A DNA stretch of 64,000 bases from Phallus indusiatus (lineage: Eukaryota > Basidiomycota > Agaricomycetes > Phallales > Phallaceae): the NCBI GenBank assembly GCA_027605045.1, contig JAQFWX010000119.1:1-64000 (forward strand), written 5' to 3'. The translations under genes and the position numbers were made by a program. Below are positions 10,444 to 23,100 of this stretch, piece after piece; the first letter of the stretch is position 1; every line of letters starts with the position of its first letter. The notes below the pieces were generated by a model, which was not told the origin of the DNA, did no database searches, and saw only the letters and a list, made by a program, of their open reading frames with translations.

Positions 10444-13151
10444 ATGTCAACACCCACCATCATTAACGAAAGGACTCCACTTTGTCCAAAAAGCTCTAAC
10501 GATCGATCCTACGAACCAGTACGTAAACCAGAAGACTCAGAACTCAGCCCACTGGATATAGCCCCTTCGACGAGGAGATACATTTTGGCAGGAATATGGC
10601 TTGGAACGTTTCTTTCGGTATCGCAAATTCTTCTTATCGAATGGAAAATAAGCTCTTATAAACGTTCATCTCACTGTAGTCTCTTAACAGTAAGTTTCAT
10701 GGGGAAGCTTGATCATTGACACAACTGATAAACCCTTCAGTGACTCTTGTTGCTACATGTACGTGGTACAATGACACTATACATACTTTCATTAAACTCT
10801 TTATACCAAAAACAGTGGTTTCTTCCATTTCTTCGGAGTATGAAGCCGCAAACCAAGCAAGTTGGATCGGTACCGCGTGCGTTCACTTCCTTCGCTCAGT
10901 ACTCAGCGGTCTTTCATGACTTATCTTGTTATGCAAACAGTTTCCTTTTGGCAGCATGCACATTCGCTCCCCTTTACGGAAGATTATGCGATACCTTGGG
11001 ACGCCGGAAGGCCGCTCAAACTGCCATCGTTTTCGCCGGTATAGGAACGTTGTGTTGTGGACTGTCTTCAAGTATGCCTATGTTGATTGCTTCACGTTTC
11101 GTAAGTCGTTAGGTGACGCTTTACAACGCGATTGTTGATAAGTACTTCATTCTAGCTAGGAGGAATAGGTGGTGGTGGTAGCTTCATTATTGGATATGTT
11201 ATAACGAGCGATATGTATAAGTTACGAGACCGAAGTTTGACGCAAGGGATTGCGAATATATTCAACGGGGCAAGTACATTCCTCTCTGTTTTGCTTTGTT
11301 AGTCACCCAATTTCATTAGGTGGGGCAAGGCTTAGGTGGTCCACTGGGAGGGTACATCAGCGATAAGTGAGCGCCCATCAGAAACAATACAGAATAGCTC
11401 GAATTTGAATGCGGTCAGGTTCGGTTGGAGATGGGCATTCCTTATGCAGATACCCCTCTATATTATCTCATATCTCCTGACCGGATATAACTTGAACTAT
11501 TTCACACCTGTAAGTGGCATGTAACTTCCCGAATTCATCGTTGATGAATGACACAGGGCCGAAGCAAAAGCGTCAAGGAAACATTCAAAAGAATAGACTA
11601 TGGCGGCAGCATTCTATTACTATTATCGGTAACCGTCCATCAAATTTATACAGACATGAATTTCTAATTTCCAATGGATATTAGATAGGCTCTTTTCTTT
11701 TGTTGTTGAGTTTCAAGTACAATGATGATCTACCTTTTAATTCACCCAAAGTCATCGTATCCCTCGTTTGCGCGGTACTTACATTCATCGTCTTCATCAT
11801 TGTGGAACTCCGAGTCGCACCAGAGCCCATTCTTGCGCCGGCCTTGCTCAAAATGAAAGTTCCTGTTCTTGTCGGTATGAGCAATCAACTAGTTGAGTCC
11901 GATCAGTCCGCTTCAGCCCATCCAGGTTGTGAATAAGGGTTCTCCGTCTAGGTGTCCGTTGCCACTTTCGCTTCTTTATATTTCTTTCCTGTGTATTTCG
12001 AGTCCGTTATGTTGACCTCCGCAGCTACCGCTGGTGAGAACGTTTTCATCCCATAATTGAGATCCACATTGACACGGAATTTTAAGGAACGCATCTGCTT
12101 CCAAATAGTGTAGCCATGGCGGCGGGATCGTTGGTCGCGGGGTAAGTTAACCAATACATTATGGCTACATGACATCGGACGTTTATCTTTTTAGGGCGAT
12201 TATGTCGATGACGAGCTGCTACAAGCTTTTAGACATGATATGCGGCCTAGGACCTATCATCGGTTCTGTAAGGAAGCTGCAAAACGTGATGATCATTATC
12301 TGACGTTCGAGTTGATGTTCTTAATAGGTGCTGATGTCCGTTCTTGACCAAAATTCGGGTCCGCTGAATCAATGGCTCAGTATCGTGAGTCAATAATTCT
12401 TCAAACATTCATTTTGATATAAATATATATTGATTAGGTTCCTTTGGGATTCGGACACGCCGCTGTAATACAAACCACACTTATCGCGCTACTAGCGCAT
12501 ATCGATCGTAAGTCTTTAAACAGCCTTGTCACGGCGTGTATGTTGTCTCACCATTTCATCAAATAGCTTCTATTATGGCTGTCGCCACGGGTTTCGCGCA
12601 ACTTTGGAGATGCATAGGTGACTTAACCTAGTATACCCTAAAACCGAACCAATCATTTACTCTTTGACAGGACAAGTCGTCGGTGTCGCTGTTCCATCAG
12701 CTATTTTCCAATATGTCCTAAATCGTGAACTAACACGACGCATAACTGGGCCAGACTCAAGCGAGGCACGTGTGTACACTGTGTCAAAGATTTTCTCCAG
12801 CCTTACCAATTATATATGCTAGATCATTAGCCGTATCCGACATTCTTCGGAGATAGTTGTTTCACTACCGTCTGATATTCAACTGTTAGCAAGAGAATCT
12901 TACGGTATTGCGTTGAGACGAGCGTTTTGGTTTATCGCCGCTTCAGCAATAGCTGGTTTTCTCGTCCGACTTGGCGTACGTTCTGTTTTCTCAATCTCAG
13001 AACACTGAAACCTGATTGCTTTGAAAAGATTCCGGACAAGTCTCTAGACGATGCCGGAACTCCGAAAACAGAAACGGGTGGACCTGAGGTCACGAATGAT
13101 GTAGAAAGAGTCATTGAACGCGTCGATACGACCGCCGAAAGTGCCCAATGA
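10444..13151 (+). CDS. Major facilitator superfamily transporter, vacuolar basic amino acid (VBA/Fnx1) type
   Basis: Nineteen exons give 572 residues in frame: 10444-10617, 10680-10689, 10741-10758, 10816-10876, 10941-11100, 11156-11269, 11320-11366, 11419-11509, 11557-11628, 11685-11891, 11952-12033, 12087-12141, 12195-12267, 12328-12384, 12438-12507, 12567-12617, 12671-12771, 12823-12975, 13029-13151. Exons 2 and 3 are only 10 and 18 nt. Intron 6 (11270-11319) is read as a GC-AG intron with a consensus GCAAGT donor. The protein has a hydrophilic N-terminus, then membrane segments with the MFS motif A, GRLCDTLGRRK, and the glycine-rich stretch LGGIGGGGSF. About 14 segments fit the DHA2-like layout. 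Vacuolar basic amino acid transporters of yeast and Fnx1 of fission yeast share this arrangement. Drug or metabolite export is the alternative role, more so because a P450 is the divergent neighbour. Confidence 0.88.
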
Positions 13152-14250
13152 AATCGGTCACATAATTATTGATTTAAATCACCCCAAAGATTTGATCATG
13201 CATTACACTTTGCCTTGATTACGATTTAAATACGAAATTTAACGCCTCATTCGTAGAAATAGCTATAACGACCTTAAATGAATACCCTGCAAATGCAGGA
13301 GGTCCGGGTCCGAGGTTCATTGCATGCGACAAAGTCTTCTCAATGTTCTCGGTATGATGGTACCTCTCAGACTATCGTTGGCGCAGGTGTCGAAAGTTTC
13401 AAACTCGGTATCTCTTTTATTCTATGCATTTGAACGGACTTGGAGAGGAATGGACAGTGTTGCGAACATTTATTCATCGATGACACACGACGCATTGGGT
13501 AAACTCCGGTTCTTTTATTTGCATATTAGTTACCAAAGCCTATAATGCGACCTATTTGATGGATCAAGAGAACCGGTCAGTCAATCGGTAATATTGCGGA
13601 ATACGACATTGATACATTACCTTCCAACAATGGGCACGAACCCTTTAGCGCATAATATAGACATTAAAGATAATACTGTTATGTTTGAATTGGCACGGTC
13701 ATTCTGGCGCAGTCGCATTGACACTTTTTCACACCAGTCTGATATAAAATTTGTTGTAATGCCACTTTATATAGTTTCAATTTCTTTCGCTTAGCTACAA
13801 AAGAAGGGAGTCCCTATTTATTAAACACACCGCCTAAAATATTATTAATGTATGACGCAAGTCGGTTACCTACTAATATTCACAACAAACTAAAAATAAT
13901 GAAGATGAGACGCATATTTTTCAACAACTTGCGCGATGTTTTCACAGCGCCTTTACCTTTTCAATATACCTCGATATACTCATATATGGAACTGATTGTT
14001 CAAACTATGTCGACGAAAGCGCCAGCTACGATGGTAACAGGTGCCATCCAACCCTAATGAGCTCGCCGCTCAAAGCTAAAGGTACCAGGGTCGCAAAAAA
14101 ATGATGCTGTAGAACTGCTCGCTTATCAATTCACAGGCTTCGACGTTCGTCAACTATGTATGTGTGGTATGGAGAAGTGAAGAAAGAGACGAGTGAACCA
14201 TTTCTTGAATAGCCAGCCAATGCTGCCCTTCTTTCTCAAGTTGACCCCCC
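13152..14250. other. Intergenic, nothing recognised
   Basis: Frames of 60-73 codons at 13324-13545, 13594-13794 and 13848-14057 (+) have no recognisable features and no plausible splice links. The region separates two convergent genes, so 3' untranslated sequence is expected at both ends. Confidence 0.35.
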
Positions 14251-16114
14251 CTAAGACCAGGTGGTACGGTAAAAGTCAGCATACTTGAACTTCTTTTTGA
14301 TCTCCTGCAAGAGAAACCACCCAGGTGTACAATACGTAATATGATTGCTAGTCGAACCGCCTTTATTCCGTCCAGAATGGAGTTGACCAACAATTCGAGC
14401 TTCACCGTGACCGTTCTTTATCATGTGCCAAACGAGAGAGCCCGAGTCTCCTTTAGCGGAGAACACATCGATGATGTTATTGTTGCCAGAGTTGTAGATG
14501 CCAAGCTCGACGGATTCGATGCCAACTTCATTCCGAGTGAATGAAACCAAGCCGGCGTAGCATCCGACGGTGAGATCGGTGGTGTTGCCGTCTTTGCCGA
14601 CCATTAGACAGCGCTGGCCTTCGTTGTCGAACTCGGTTGGAACGGCGAGGTCTTCCTTTGTAACACAGCCCACAATTCGGAGCTTTCTACCCTCGGGAAA
14701 CTTGAGTATGGTTGAACCACGCACAGGATAAAACATATTTGCAATCTCTAGAAGAGAGTATTTGGATCCTAAATAGTTTCAATTTTGTTAGGGACAAAGG
14801 TAAAGACGAGGGGAAAGAAAACAAAGGCACACCGAGATCAACGACGTTTCCCTCAAACTCAGGTCTGACTTTCGCCTCTGCAGCCAAGAACGCAGCCCAA
14901 TCCAACGTATATTGTGTGCCGCCTTCTTCATCAACCCCAACGGCTGGAGCGTATTGGATGTATCCAATACTACGATGCAGGTTGATGTCGGACCAATGAT
15001 GTGTCACTTCGTCGTGGAGAGCCTCCAGTTCAACGATAGTTTCATGTTCATCTTCCAATTTGCGTTGGAGCCACCACATCTCTTTTGTAGTCTCCGGGTC
15101 TTTTTGCTGCTTCGCCCGTAATTTGACGATGTCACAAGCCCACCTGTCAGCGAGAATGCCGTGAGCAGAAACAGCCTTCGTGATCTCGTCAAGGCCGCGC
15201 TGGAATCGGCACATCCCGCAAACTTGAACATGGTGGCCCCTGACTGCGCCGTTTTTGTTCTCATAGTTGACAGCGGTGTTCTTGCGCAAGACGTGACAGC
15301 AACTAATTCCATAGACCTTGTTGCTGGGGTTACCGTCCTTGTCCTTGTTTTCGTGGAACCACAGGGTAAGTGTGCCTTGCGAATCTACCTCCACATTTTC
15401 TTCGGTGGAAAGGGGTACGCCATGAAGAGGAGTAAGGAACCGACGGACATGGTGGGTGGGATCGGCGACACTACGCATAAGCGGCTCGAACCCTGCTAGC
15501 CTCTGTGGCACTGCCTCACGCCATTCCACAACCACATCCTTCACTCCGTTCTCCAGCAAAACCGTCAGTATTTGTTGCGAAACATTGTGCGCGGTATCAG
15601 CCGATGTAGATCCAGGAATAACGCCTATCCAGATTACAACAGGACCGAGACTCCCTTTGGCTTCAACATCTTCCAGCGATCCATGTGTAAAAAACCGCGC
15701 AGGATCGATGGATGACCACGGAATGTTCTGAGCTTTGATAATATCACGTATCTGGGGACCGACAGTGTCCCAGACATCGTTCAGAGTGGTATCAAAGACG
15801 CCACGGACTGACTTGACGGGAATATGGCCGTATCTGCCAGTGGGCTTAGGAAATGGTGTGGTACGGAAGTCAGAACGGTAGATGAGTTCCGGATGATCGC
15901 TGTCTCCAGTAATCCCGTTGTAATACGACGTCCTCTCATATACGTCGGGAGCGTACTCAGAAGTTGTTTTGCTGAGGGTGGAAAGACTGGACGACATGCT
16001 AGGCAAGGGTGGCAAACTGGAGACTTTGTATTGCCGATTCATGCATTGGAGAGTGAAAAGCGAGAGCTCTGAACGGAAGGAGGTAAGTGCGGTATAAATG
16101 CGAAAAGAAGGCAA
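14251..16114 (-). CDS. Trypsin-like (chymotrypsin-fold) serine protease-like protein
   Basis: Two exons (to 14833, then 14768-14251) around a 64-nt intron (14769-14832). With the ATG at 15997 the protein has 560 residues; the frame stays open to an ATG at 16114 (599 residues), so the start is uncertain. In the 560-residue numbering the likely catalytic His lies in YGISCCHVL (about His235), the Asp in YTLDWAAF (about Asp366) and the nucleophile in AKGDSGSLVW (Ser497). The order His, Asp, Ser and the GDSGS motif are those of S1-type proteases. There is no signal peptide, so an intracellular role is likely. A charged helical segment between His and Asp (KLRAKQQKDPETTKEMWWLQ) may be a coiled coil. 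The locus has a degenerate paralogue immediately upstream. Shared upstream sequence in both copies (near 16090-16370 and 18480-18800) could contain additional 5' exons. Confidence 0.75.
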
Positions 16115-16869
16115 AGGACTTGCTGAGCAGGTCCGGGTGCTCTTTCATTGTCTTCACCGCGAACGCGGCAAAGCTAGATGCTCCTAAATTAAAAGGGGTA
16201 GGTGGTAAGTATGACATGAAATTTTTAGTGACTGATAGCGAGCTCAAATGCCCTCGCAACAATAAGCCAAATGACTCGCCTTCACCAAGAAGACCGGCAT
16301 TATCCAACTCGTCCTCCGTGAATGGAAAAGCTTGGAAAGATCAGTATGGAATAAATGAAGGAATAACGGGATAAGACAAACTTGTAGCATCCATGACTAA
16401 ACTGTAAACTCTAGTATTGACCTAAGCACAAGTTTCGTACTAGGTGGCGGCGCTGAAGACGCAGAATGAGTAGCAAGGAAAGATGGCAAAGAAATGAATC
16501 CCCTTTGACGTCATGCCAATAGGGGTTGTTCTAGAGACCTTTTTTTAGGGCCGTTTTGGTGTTTTGTTTTTTCAAAAGTTCTTGCTGGTACTCAGCATAG
16601 AAATTCAGACTATATAGCAGAGTTCTAAATTTAGTTTTTTCAGAACCACCCTGTCGGCTGGGTTCGGCGCAAGTCAGTGAACCTCTTACATAAGTAGGTT
16701 CGGCACAAGCCCGGAAAGCTGCGGAGCTTGAGTCGGAGTGTGAAAGGGTCTGGCCGAGCCTAGGGTTTAACAGCTGGTTCTTTCTCAAATTTCGGTAATT
16801 GGTGAAACAATGTACAAAAGTAGCTCTGAAAGCTCACTCCAATTGTGCTGACATATTTATTATTATGCC
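16115..16869 (-). other. 5' flank of the protease gene, possible extra exons
   Basis: On the minus strand, 16370-16080 aligns by eye with 18800-18490 upstream of the pseudogene. In both copies a frame with VKTMKE and a following LL-rich helix can be read, and an earlier frame has a (T)EDxL...GLL motif. This suggests either conserved 5' exons or only shared duplicated flank. No frame could be joined with confidence to the main CDS. The part from 16400 to 16869 holds nothing recognisable. Confidence 0.3.
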
Positions 16870-18372
16870 TCGTTTCACCGCCTTTTCGTCTTCAAGTTCC
16901 AACACGTGCGGTATGTAACAATGGTTGCTAGTCGAGCCACTTTTGTTCTGTCCAGAATGGAATCGACCAACAATCCGAGCGTTCTTCATCATAGTCAGAT
17001 GAGAGAGCCCGAGTCTCCTTTAGCGGAAAACACATCGATGATGGCCTTGTTGCCAGAGTTGTATATGCCAAGCTCGACGGATTCAATGCCAACTTCATTC
17101 CGAGTGAATGAAACCAGGCCGGCGTAGTAGTATTTGACAATGGAGATCAGTGGTGTTACCGTCTTTCCAACCATGAGACAGCGCTGGCCTTCTCTGTCGA
17201 GCTTGGTTGTCTTCCGTGGCACAACCTATGATTTGGAGCTTTCCTACCTCAGGAAACTTGAGTGTGGTTGAGCCACCCACAGGATAAAGCATATTTATAA
17301 TTTCTTGACGAGAGTATTTGGATTCTGAGAATAAAGGGTTGCTTAGAGACCAAGATAAAGACAAGTCGAAAGAAGAAAAACGCACCGAGATCGACGACGT
17401 TTCGAGCTCAGGTTTGATCTTTGCATCCACCAGCCCAATTTAACGTATATTGTGTACTGCACGGATCATTAGGTTCGGTAGCTGGAGCGTATATGAATGT
17501 ATCTAATGCTGTGGTGCAGTTTGATGTTAGACCAATGATAGGTTACCACCTCACTATGGAGGGTCTAGGGCTCTACGATAGTTTCGTGTTCGTCTTCCAG
17601 TTTGCGCTGAAGCCGCCGAATCTCTCTCGCGAATCGCAATCTCTCTTTTCGCCTGTAGTTTGGCGATGTCGCAAGCCCAAGCGTCGGCGAGAATGCCATG
17701 AGCAGAAATGGCCTCCGTGATCTCGTCGAGGTCGCGCTGGAATCGATGCATCCCACAAACCCGAACGTGGTGGTCCTTGATTACTCCGTCCTTGTTATCA
17801 TAGGTGATGGTAGTGTTCTTGCGCAAGACATGGCAGTTACTAACTTCATATGTGTTGTTGCTGGGGTTACCATCCTTGTCCTTGTTCTCATGAAACTACA
17901 GGGTAAATGTGCCTTGCGAATCCTCCTCCGAAGCCTACATTTCTTCAGTGACAAGAGACGAAGAGTAAGGAAGCGACGGACATAGTGGGTAGGATTGCTG
18001 CTGCCGACATGGCGCATAAGGAGTGGGTTTGTCAGCTTCTGTGGGACAGCCTCACGCCATTCTACAGCAACGCCCCCAACTCTGTTTCTAAGCAGAAGTG
18101 CGAGGAGGAGACATCATGGGCGGTATTGGGGGAGATAACCGGGAATGATGCCGATCCAGGTGACGACGGGACCGAGACTTCCTTTTCCCTCCTCTCCTGG
18201 TGGCCCACGGGTATATGGGCATATCCGCCAGTGAATGGAGTGGTAAGGAAGTCAGAACGGTACACGGTTCTGGGTGGTTGCTATCCCCAGTGATGCCGTT
18301 ATAGTACGAGTTTCTCTCGTACTCGTCGGGACCGTGTTCAGAAAGGGCGAAAAACTTGACGTCGACTGACAA
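16870..18372 (-). pseudogene. Decayed paralogue of the trypsin-like protease
   Basis: Blocks collinear with the gene at 14251-16114 lie in several frames. The N-terminal block (18372-18290) reads EYERNSYYNGITGDSNHPE. A block at 17826-17690 has VCGMHRFQRDLDEITEA. The second-exon block (17330-17270) has SKYSRQEIINMLYPVGGST. The Ser block (17060-16995) reads SAKGDSGSL. Frameshifts separate these blocks and the stretch after GDSGSL is garbled, so no full product is possible. Orientation and order match the intact gene, which implies a tandem duplication followed by decay. Confidence 0.8.
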
Positions 18373-18924
18373 AGTCAGTGTCAGGTCCTTAAGGCCGTGG
18401 AACCGGGAAGTGGAACGAGCTAAGACCCTTGCGTTGCTGGCTCTGGAGGTTCATGAATCCGAGGGCAAAAGCAAAAGCTCTGGAGAGAAGGTGGATAAGT
18501 GCGGTGTAGATGCGGAAGAAAGTTAAGGGACTCGCTCAGCAGCTCCGCCGGGAAGCTCTTTCATAGTCTTGACCCCTTGTGTGCCAAATCCAGACACATC
18601 TACAGGGGGACATGATAAGTATAGGGCATGCCCTTGCAACAATAGACTAAGTGACTAACCTTTACAAGAAGACCAACTTCGCTCAGCTTGTCTTCTGTAG
18701 ATGGAAACAAGGCTTGAAAGGTCAGTGCGGAATAAACAAAGGAATAAACGATAGGACATACTGGGAGGATCCACATTGAAGTTGTAAACACAATCGCAGT
18801 TTTGAGTTAGGCAAGTTTGTTGGTTGAAAAGCAGAGTAGAGTGGTTTGGGGCGAGAAGGAGTGACAAGCCTCCTTTTTAGCACCGCTGCCAGTGGTGACG
18901 TCGCCGTGAAACGTCACGCGTCCG
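18373..18924. other. 5' flank of the protease pseudogene
   Basis: Contains the counterpart of the intact gene's upstream region (about 18490-18800), with an in-frame stop in the block matching VKTMKE. The stretch from 18870 to 18924 contains gtcacgcgtccgggg, which also occurs in the fold-back element at 57690-58644. I cannot say whether that is a shared insertion or chance. Confidence 0.3.
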
Positions 18925-19310
18925 GGGCCTACTGTGAGAGCCGGAAGTCCCGAACCAGGACCGCAAAATTCGTAGGGTGTAGGTGAGAGTATTTCATTTC
19001 CCGAAGTGTGAAAAGAGCATCATGTATACGCTCCAGCTGACGAAATTCATAGTGAAGTACTTATCGGACAGTTTTCAACAGTGCATCACTCTTTATAAGC
19101 TTAAGGCATCTGTTTATTTCCTTTAGCATTATTAGTATTCAAATTGAATAAGCTTACTGCTGAGGTACAATAGACAAACGTTCCTATGCCTAATCGGAAA
19201 CTTGAAAGCTCAATGGTTTCTCGAATTTCATCCGAGTCCGTCTCGTTATTGAGAGAGATTCTGATGAAACTAATCTGAAAAACAAGAATAAGAAATCAAC
19301 CACATTCGAA
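18925..19310 (-). pseudogene. Truncated DUF3669 gene relic
   Basis: On the minus strand this matches the first part of the DUF3669 gene at 4457-5568. It has the segment NNETDSDEIRETIEL, a damaged glycine-loop block, the GTAAGC donor that follows it, and the region encoding NEILSP and YEFCGP. The copy stops near 18925, so roughly two thirds of the protein is missing, and several indels break the frame. It is a non-functional partial duplicate lying next to the protease pseudogene. Confidence 0.7.
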
Positions 19311-20108
19311 GCTGTATGTTTTACGATAATACTACTTATCAAGCATCATACTGAAAAACGGTGGGGCAAGACTTCGTAACAAGTCTCGTCGAGACTGTCA
19401 CGCTGTTCCGACTCGGAGCCACCGATGCTACGCGCTTTTTGCTGATACATATGTACTAGGCTCTTTTCTAGTATAAAACCCGTTCTCATGTTATTCTCTC
19501 TAACTTCTTCACTGAGATAAAGAAAATACCCTCTATTCAAAAAAAGATGATATTCGCGAAGTTGGCTGTTTAAGTCGCTACTGCTTGTGGTAATACCCTT
19601 GCTTCTGCTTGGGCTACTGTCACAGTGTCACTGCTGAGCCGCCCGATGGCCAGTGGCACCACCATTGAAGGATGTATTAGCGGCAAGCACTAGCTCAAGG
19701 TACCGGTTACCAATTAATATTTATATTTGTACAGATAAATTTACAGCCTTATGGCTGCCACAACATTGCTGTTTATGGTACTGACCCGGTTGTCAAATCC
19801 ATCTTAAACTCTTCAGATCATTGCTCTCGAAGAATGGTATATGCATATATGTATCATCCTTATACCTTATGTTTTATGAACAACTCATCTCCAGCCCTAG
19901 CTCATTTGCTCTCATTTAGATACTTATACACACAGTGCTAAAACAATTCTTTATTCGCATTAAATATAAAGGCGCCCTTTATATTTCCTCATTGTTACGA
20001 TCTACCGCTACTTTGCACTATTCGGCGGAAGTCTTTGGCCAGATAGGCCCGAACGCTTTTTTAGCCCGAATAGCCACAGTGTGAAAGGTCTTTGGCTACG
20101 TACGTGTC
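19311..20108. other. Intergenic, nothing recognised
   Basis: A minus-strand frame at 19346-19540 has no recognisable features. The rest is AT-rich with no supported gene. Confidence 0.35.
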
Positions 20109-23100
20109 TTAGATGGAGGACTTTGAAGGATGATAAAACTCGCAAAAAAATACCTCATTCGGGTTAGGCACCTGTGCACGTTCTTCAGTACTGTGATCTA
20201 TGTCCAACATTTCATTCACAGGTGCGGATTGATCGGTAGTAGCAAGTTGTGGCTGGAGTACACCTATGAGTTGTCCAAACTTATGCACAGATGTTTGGAA
20301 TGCTTTACGAGCCCCGTCCCTACTGTTAAACTCCCATTGTATTGGTAGTTTGGGTTTCATCTTTGGAGACTTCCAGATGACGGGATGTGCTCCGGAGCTC
20401 AAACCCAGATCGCTGATAGGCTGTATCGGTGATTCGGGCTCCAGGCAAGTGATGGGACTCCCTCTAGGTGTGAAAGGTCTGAGACCGGTGATGCGGCTGG
20501 CACTTTGGTGATCACTCAGGATGGTGACGGATTGTGCCTGTTCATTCATAGCGGCAAATAGCTCGATCAGCTTATGCTTGTCCAGCTTCGATTTCGCAAG
20601 AAGAGAATACTTCTCTGTATCCAACTCGTATACCACCATGAATGTCCATACATGCACGAGTACGGACGAGTTATAAAGAATGGTGAACAGGGGCGATTGG
20701 TGGTTCACCGACTTGAGAAGATCCATTAAGGCTGGATATATGTGTGTTTTCACGAAGCCGTGGTAACGATCAATATACCTGCTCAAGTTTTGAAGACATT
20801 TTGAGAAGTGGGATACCGCGCTCGGATCGTCCGAGAGGATTGTGGACAGATGTGGACGGTTCTGTGGCAGAAGTAATAGGGCGAGCAGGGGAAGTGTGGA
20901 CATCGAGAGGCGTGAGTCGAGATCTCGTGAATGCCATTGGTATACGAGGGAGAGGTAATCGCGGTTGGCCATGTCAGTGATCATCAGGGTTGACTCGAGT
21001 AACTCGTCCAGACAGTACGCCGCTTCATGCCTGGCCCCATCCGTCATAGACTCACACCAGAATGAGTCCACGCAGAAAACTTCTTTGAAGAAGTTAAAGT
21101 ACTCGAAATAGTCATAGTGATTGGAGAAATCAAGCCAAACCCCGAAGCTTTCAAACAGATTTTGCAAGGACTTCTGTCTCTGTTCTTTGTCGGTAATGAG
21201 CGGATTGTCGGAGGTAAGGTTATGGTAAATGGCCATAAGGAGGAGATAGCGCGTTTTATAAGATCCTTCTTGTGAAGAATAGTCTGGCTTTTCATGTCCA
21301 ATGAAATAACGGAACAGGTAGTCAAATTTCCACCATTCCAGTTCTTTATTGTCGAACCGTACTAGCTTCCAACTAGGCAGGTCTCTGTAGGTGAATTGTA
21401 ACTCCCAATTAAATAGAATTTCAATTTGGGTGAGTATATGTGTAACCAGCGTGGGACCGTTTTCCGCTCCTTCGAAAAGACAAGACCACATACCCAGTGG
21501 AAGCAGGAGACCGTCCTGGATGATATTCACTATAATTTGGTCATATTCATATTGAAAACGTGCTACATTCTTCGCAATTCGAGAATATCTTCGAAACTCG
21601 GCTTCTTCCAGCTGTGTTCCTACCGCGCCAGGGACAGACCGGAGTAGATCCCAATGGTAGCTCCTAAAAACAAAGAGATCCAGATACAAGCCATAATGCA
21701 AATCCACAAGATTCGTTTCACTGACTTCCAAAGTCACCCGGAGAGTTCGGCAGATATCCCTTTTTAATCGTCTGCTGATTATCGGATGAACAGCGGCACA
21801 CCGTGCAATCATTCGATGAACGCTTCTGTTCTGGGAGGTCGTGTAAAGCCAATCAATTGCCTCAAAATCCAGGGAAGTCGCGTTTCTAACGGCTGTCTTT
21901 ATGTTCTCTTCTCTCCAATTTGTAAATTTGGGAAACGTTCCACCATATACAATGGGCCGGAGTCTTTCAAGACATTTGACAATTTGATGAGCCAACTTTG
22001 AGATTAACAGCAATTTATGTCGGAGGAGGACCTGAGCGGGATAAAGGTGGCGCCGAATAGTACGTTGAAGCTTGTTGAAGCTTATCCTTTCCCGAGCGGC
22101 CTGGACGTACATTGTTCTCCAAGCGTTCTGAGATTTTATTATTCGCCAAACAACCTGAACCCCCTTCAGAGAAATCGCTTTAAGCCAAGGAAGACTTTCT
22201 CGTAGAACAAAGAAGAAAATTCCAGCGTAAATCGTCAACGAGGTTGTATACGGACATTCCGGATACCGAATTGGTAATATCACAGAAATGAAGTACAACA
22301 TATACGTGATACCGGTGATAGCGAGAATCGTCCAGGCGACACGAATGTCTAGTGGAAATAATAGTATGATAATCCCCGTAAGGAAGATACCAACGGCAAG
22401 GTGGAGAAGAATCGGAAGGAGGTCGACAATAGCACCGACTTTCCACAATTCGAAACCATAGAAACGCAGCTGCCTGGCCATTGCTTTTTGGCGGGGAGTT
22501 CCAGTTATAGAAGACAGATAATAGTACAGCCATTGTTTGGCGAGAACGGCGAACAGTGCTGTTGATAGTGTGATCGCCAAACTGGTAAACCACAAACCGT
22601 TCACCAAAAATGCGTTTGTTGATGGTGTGAATAGCGAAGTAGGGGTTATTGTTGAATTAGGTACATCCCTTATTGGCATTCCACTAAATTGTGCGCGTAG
22701 TATCTGGACTGCTTCGAATACTAATGAAGCGGTGACTCGTGTGTTATCTTGCTGAAGGCTCTGGGAGGCTTGGGAGACAAATGTTGTGACAACTCCGGAA
22801 AAGAGACCAGCCTGGTTTGATAGTAAGTTTCAAGGGCATGAATACAAAACGCATTCGCCTACAAAAATCAGGAGAACATCTGCGGTCTCTTTCCACCCTT
22901 CTACTCTCTCACGATCAAACGATTCAGCTTCATCAAGGTAAGTCAACCAGACACGACCGTTGTCGGCGATCTCCTCTCCAAATTTATCCCGTGGATATTT
23001 CTGTTCATAATCATATTTATTATTTACTAATATACTGTTAGAGCAGGATAATTATACAACTGAATTCCGGCACTCACAGCCAGTTTCTGGAGGTGAACTT

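Noticed and set aside
14154..14405. 83-codon minus frame at the 3' end of the protease gene
   Set aside because: Overlaps the real last exon in another frame; the protease frame ends cleanly at 14251.
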